Source: Gammaproteobacteria bacterium
Lineage (GTDB): Bacteria; Pseudomonadota; Gammaproteobacteria; Pseudomonadales; Balneatricaceae
Direction: 5' to 3'
DNA length: 64,000 nucleotides
NCBI GenBank assembly: GCA_030748435.1
Contig: JASMLZ010000072.1
Location: forward strand, 1-64,000
A program made the translations under genes and the position numbers. The notes beneath the pieces are model-generated. The model saw nothing but the letters and a program-made list of their open reading frames with translations. It was not told where the DNA came from and ran no database searches. This document shows positions 60,262 to 64,000 of this stretch, piece by piece. Each line of letters starts with the position of its first letter. Position 1 is the stretch's first letter.

Positions 60262-60311
60262 GATTTGTGTTGCTCAAGTAAAACCAAAAAAACGAACTAG
60301 AATTGTATCAT

Positions 60312-60553
60312 CCTAGAAACCTCAGTTGAACACAGGATTTGCGCTGGGAGACGGAGCCGCAAAACAAGGCGCCCCTCGCAGGCAATGGCCCTAGTCCTTG
60401 GCAAGAGCGGCAACGATGGCTTGTGGTTGTGGATCCAGCGCAAAACAGTGTAGCGCTTTTGCACTCATCTGTAGGGTAAATAGAATAGCTGGCCATTTTA
60501 ATTGTATTTTAACCCCTTATGCAAGATATAAGCGATCAACTGAGGCTTTTAGG
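60312..60553 (+). mobile_element. MITE-like element A, copy 2 (def-dprA gap)
   Basis: This 242-bp copy starts CCTAGAAACCTCAGTTGA and ends TCAACTGAGGCTTTTAGG, the best-conserved inverted ends. ATCAT flanks both sides (60307-60311 and 60554-60558). It is colinear with copy 1. It fills most of the divergent region between def and dprA, so both promoters must abut or lie within it. A short leftward ORF in it is not a gene. Confidence 0.85.
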
Positions 60554-60591
60554 ATCATTAAGTTTAATGCAATTTATGGCAGGGAGGCCGT

Positions 60592-61752
60592 ATGCACAGA
60601 CCAAGCAGAATATTTGCAGATAATGATTTAAATGGACAACAAGGGCAGTTGGCTGATTGGCTCTGGTTGGCTTTGACAGAACTGCATTTAAGCTTTACTC
60701 AGAGCCGCAAGCTAGTGCAACAATGGCCTCATATTGAGGAGCTGTTTTATAACATAGATTTAAACCAACTCAGGCACTTTCTCTCGCGCCAGCAACTTGA
60801 GCGTTGGCAACGACTAAGAAAAATCGATTTACCCACCCACTTTCGGCAACATTACCGTTGGCTGCAGACGCATCAGACGCACCTTCTTACCTGGCATGAT
60901 GTGTGTTTTCCCAAACAGCTTAAACTATTGCACGATTGCCCGGGTTGGCTATGGGTGCAAGGTAATATTGATTTATTGGCTGATCCGGCTATTGCTATGG
61001 TGGGTGGGCGTCGAGCCAGTCCATCGGGCTTGGCTTTGGCCAAGGAATATGCTCAGGCTTTGGCGAGTGCAGGATTAACTGTGGTAAGTGGTTTGGCTAT
61101 TGGCGTTGATGGTGCCAGCCATGCTGGCGCATTGGCAGTAGGAGGAGATACTATTGCCGTACTGGGGTCGGGCTTAGCCAAGATATATCCAGCCAGACAC
61201 CAGCAGTTGGCCAAAGATATCGTTACCAGTGGTGGGGCTCTGGTTTCTCCTTGGCCGTTATTTCTGCCAGCCATGCCCCACCAGTTTCCTGCCCGTAACA
61301 GCATTGTCAGTGGCTTAAGTCTTGGTGTGCTAGTCGTAGAAGCGGCACCAAAAAGCGGTTCTCTAATTACTGCGAAAACAGCTCTGGAACAGGGGCGAGA
61401 GGTCTTTGCCTTGCCTGCCAGTACCCACAACCGGCAGGCTCAGGGGAGTTTAGGACTGTTGCGAGAGGGGGCTTGCTTGGTGTATACACCGCAACAGATT
61501 ATTGCGGAATTGGCACCTATGTTAAGTGAGTCAATTACCCGGCCCGCGGCAACCGAGCAATGCTCTCCCACACAACATTTATCAGCTCAATTACAACAAT
61601 TGTTAAATCAGTTTGGCTCTGACCCCCTGCCTATTGATATAATCTGCCAACAATTGGCCTTACCCTATGCCGAAGTGGCGGCCCAGCTTATGGAACTAAC
61701 CCTGCTGGGCTATTTGGCAGAGGGGCCACAGGGCTATGAACGTATTGGATAG
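60592..61752 (+). CDS. dprA: DNA-processing protein DprA (Smf)
   Basis: This 386-aa protein loads RecA on incoming single-stranded DNA during transformation. An N-terminal SAM-like segment is followed by the Rossmann-like domain (VGGRRASPSGLALA; GSGLAKIYPARHQ; EAAPKSGSLITAKTALEQGREVFALP) and a C-terminal winged-helix. GGGAGG four bases before the ATG supports the start. It is first of dprA-tsaC-hemF-aroE. Confidence 0.95.
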   Translation: MHRPSRIFADNDLNGQQGQLADWLWLALTELHLSFTQSRKLVQQWPHIEELFYNIDLNQLRHFLSRQQLERWQRLRKIDLPTHFRQHYRWLQTHQTHLLTWHDVCFPKQLKLLHDCPGWLWVQGNIDLLADPAIAMVGGRRASPSGLALAKEYAQALASAGLTVVSGLAIGVDGASHAGALAVGGDTIAVLGSGLAKIYPARHQQLAKDIVTSGGALVSPWPLFLPAMPHQFPARNSIVSGLSLGVLVVEAAPKSGSLITAKTALEQGREVFALPASTHNRQAQGSLGLLREGACLVYTPQQIIAELAPMLSESITRPAATEQCSPTQHLSAQLQQLLNQFGSDPLPIDIICQQLALPYAEVAAQLMELTLLGYLAEGPQGYERIG

Positions 61753-61761
61753 AGACTAATT

Positions 61762-62322
61762 ATGACCAGTGACTGGCATATCAATAATGCTGTGGCTGCG
61801 GTACGACAGGAGGGTGTTATTGCCTATCCCACCGAGGCTGTTTGGGGTTTGGGTTGTGACCCTTGGAGCTTGTCGGCTGTGCAACAAATATGGCGATTAA
61901 AACAACGTCCCTGGCATAAGGGCCTGATATTGGTGGCCTCGCGATGGCAGCATATTCAGCCGTTAATTGAGCCTTGTGACGATGAGCAGATTGAGCGCTT
62001 AACAAACACTTGGCCTGGGCCTAATACCTGGTTGTTGCCTGATGTTGGCAACTGGGTGCCTGTCTGGATCAAAGGCCAGCATACCAGTGTGGCGGTGCGC
62101 ATTTCGGCCCACCCTCTGGTCAGCAGGCTGTGTGATGCTTTAGGTGGGCCAATTGTCTCCACCTCGGCTAATCCGGCTGCTGTCGCCCCGGCCCGTACAC
62201 GCTTAAAGGTGCGCCAGTACTTTGGCGCACAGTTGGACTATGTCTTACCCGGTCATTTGGGCATGTCGCGCCAACCTACACAGGTCAGAGACCTGCTTAC
62301 GAATAAGATTATACGCGTCTAG
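61762..62322 (+). CDS. tsaC: Threonylcarbamoyl-AMP synthase TsaC (YrdC family)
   Basis: This 186-aa enzyme makes threonylcarbamoyl-AMP for tRNA t6A37. Conserved YrdC elements are AYPTEAVWGLGCDPW, KGLILVA, and STSANPA near residue 135. It starts nine bases after dprA. Confidence 0.95.
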   Translation: MTSDWHINNAVAAVRQEGVIAYPTEAVWGLGCDPWSLSAVQQIWRLKQRPWHKGLILVASRWQHIQPLIEPCDDEQIERLTNTWPGPNTWLLPDVGNWVPVWIKGQHTSVAVRISAHPLVSRLCDALGGPIVSTSANPAAVAPARTRLKVRQYFGAQLDYVLPGHLGMSRQPTQVRDLLTNKIIRV

Positions 62323-62357
62323 ACCAGACATTAACTAACCACCAGGCAGGAATATAA

Positions 62358-63272
<915 letters not shown>

Positions 63273-63339
63273 ATCATGTAGTTGCATTTCTATTTGTTGC
63301 ATAATCTATGGGAATATAATAATGACAAGGCTGCCGGGC

Positions 63340-64000
63340 ATGGACCAGTATCGAGTAGTTGGTAACCCTATCAAACACAGTAAGTCACCGCAGATTCATC
63401 AGCAATTTGCCGCAAGTACGCAGCAAGATATTGAATATTCGGCGCAGTTGGTGGCAGAAGACGACTTTGAACAGTTTGTTCATGACTTTTTTGCCAAGGG
63501 TGGCAAGGGGCTCAATATCACCGTACCCTTTAAGCAGCGGGCCTTTGCTATGGCCCAGCACCCAAGTACAGTAGCCAGTATGGCCCAAGCAGCCAATACC
63601 CTATGGTGTAATGAGGCTGGTGAGTTGTGTGCTGACAATACTGATGGTGTCGGTATGGTGCGCGATATTATGCTCAATTTGGGTGGGCATTTGGCCGGCC
63701 GGCGCATATTGGTGCTGGGGGCCGGTGGCGCCGTGCGAGGTGTGTTGGCACTGGTTATGGCACAGCGGCCAGCACTGTTGGTAATAGCCAATAGAACCCC
63801 AAGTAAAGCGCAACAGCTGGTTGAATCCATGCACTACCTGGGTAGAGTTAAAACCTGTAGTTTTGCTGAGCTGGAAGGTCCCTTTGACTGGGTGATTAAT
63901 GGCACGGCAGCCAGCTTAACGGGTGATCTGCCACCCTTGCCAGATGGTTTGTTGGCTCCCCAAGCCCGCACCTATGACATGATGTATGGTGCTGAGCCGA
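63340..64000 (+). CDS. aroE: Shikimate dehydrogenase AroE (3' end outside window)
   Basis: This NADP-dependent enzyme of the shikimate pathway is open to the right edge (220 codons seen of about 270). The substrate motif VVGNPIKHSKSPQIHQQFA and the NADP motif VLGAGGAVRGVLALV are clear; NRTPSKAQQL follows. An ATG at 63322 would add six residues, but MDQYRVVGNPI aligns better with AroE proteins. Confidence 0.95.
   Translation, partial: MDQYRVVGNPIKHSKSPQIHQQFAASTQQDIEYSAQLVAEDDFEQFVHDFFAKGGKGLNITVPFKQRAFAMAQHPSTVASMAQAANTLWCNEAGELCADNTDGVGMVRDIMLNLGGHLAGRRILVLGAGGAVRGVLALVMAQRPALLVIANRTPSKAQQLVESMHYLGRVKTCSFAELEGPFDWVINGTAASLTGDLPPLPDGLLAPQARTYDMMYGAEP

Noticed and set aside
60308..60496. 62-codon leftward ORF between def and dprA
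   Set aside because: It lies wholly in element A copy 2 and has no homolog features beyond the matching readthrough in copy 1.

Overview
The window is a 64-kb stretch of a gammaproteobacterial chromosome around the replication origin. The order mnmG-rsmG-parA-parB-atpIBEFHAGDC-glmU-glmS on one side and mnmE-yidC-rnpA-rpmH / dnaA-dnaN-recF-gyrB on the other is the classical origin neighbourhood. Gene order (def-fmt-rsmB-trkA-trkH, glyQS, dprA-tsaC-hemF-aroE), protein lengths and moderate G+C fit a marine Cellvibrionales/Pseudomonadales-type bacterium. The species cannot be fixed from sequence alone.

Layout. (1) 1-1975: the proximal end of a chromosomal integron. An IntI-type tyrosine recombinase points right; an attI-type junction and two outward-facing cassettes point left (a 127-aa unknown protein and a truncated cupin). 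One attC site is complete, and a canonical LexA box overlaps the integrase promoter. (2) 2036-13377: putrescine uptake (potFGHI) and catabolism (a SpuC-like transaminase, two glutamine-synthetase-like gamma-glutamylpolyamine ligases, PuuD hydrolase, PuuB-like oxidase) with a PuuR-like XRE-cupin regulator. (3) 13476-19226: an orphan CHASE histidine kinase, then glmU-glmS and a small unknown gene. (4) 19470-30870: the ATP synthase operon, parAB, rsmG and mnmG. (5) 30871-31818: an A+T-rich region with four perfect DnaA boxes, the best oriC candidate. (6) 31819-36785: a phosphate block: pit, a DUF47 partner with a triple Pho-box-like repeat upstream, phoR and phoB. (7) 37267-42185: a racemase-family gene, mnmE, yidC, rnpA and rpmH. 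(8) 42186-48457: dnaA, dnaN, recF, gyrB. (9) 48458-64000: two parS sites, glyQS, an LpxL-like acyltransferase, a decayed tandem duplication, a methyltransferase, trkHA, rsmB, fmt, def, then dprA, tsaC, hemF and the start of aroE.

Beyond ordinary genes, four things stand out. The first is the SOS-controlled integron edge, whose first cassette can be proved internally: the cassette start is the exact inverse complement of its own attC R'' box. The second is a family of three MITE-like elements (about 207-242 bp) with terminal inverted repeats and 5-6-bp target duplications; one copy sits between phoB and phoR. The third is a shorter inverted-repeat element in two copies, one beside the mnmG-side origin and one in the dnaA leader. 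The fourth is an eroded duplicate of the methyltransferase-trkH segment.

The genes form recognisable units. Putrescine is imported by PotFGHI and routed to GABA/succinate by the Puu/Spu enzymes. ParA/ParB can act on the parS pair near glyS. PhoBR probably drives the DUF47-pit operon through the Pho-box-like repeat. DnaA boxes occur at the mnmG-side origin, upstream of dnaA, and upstream of recF.
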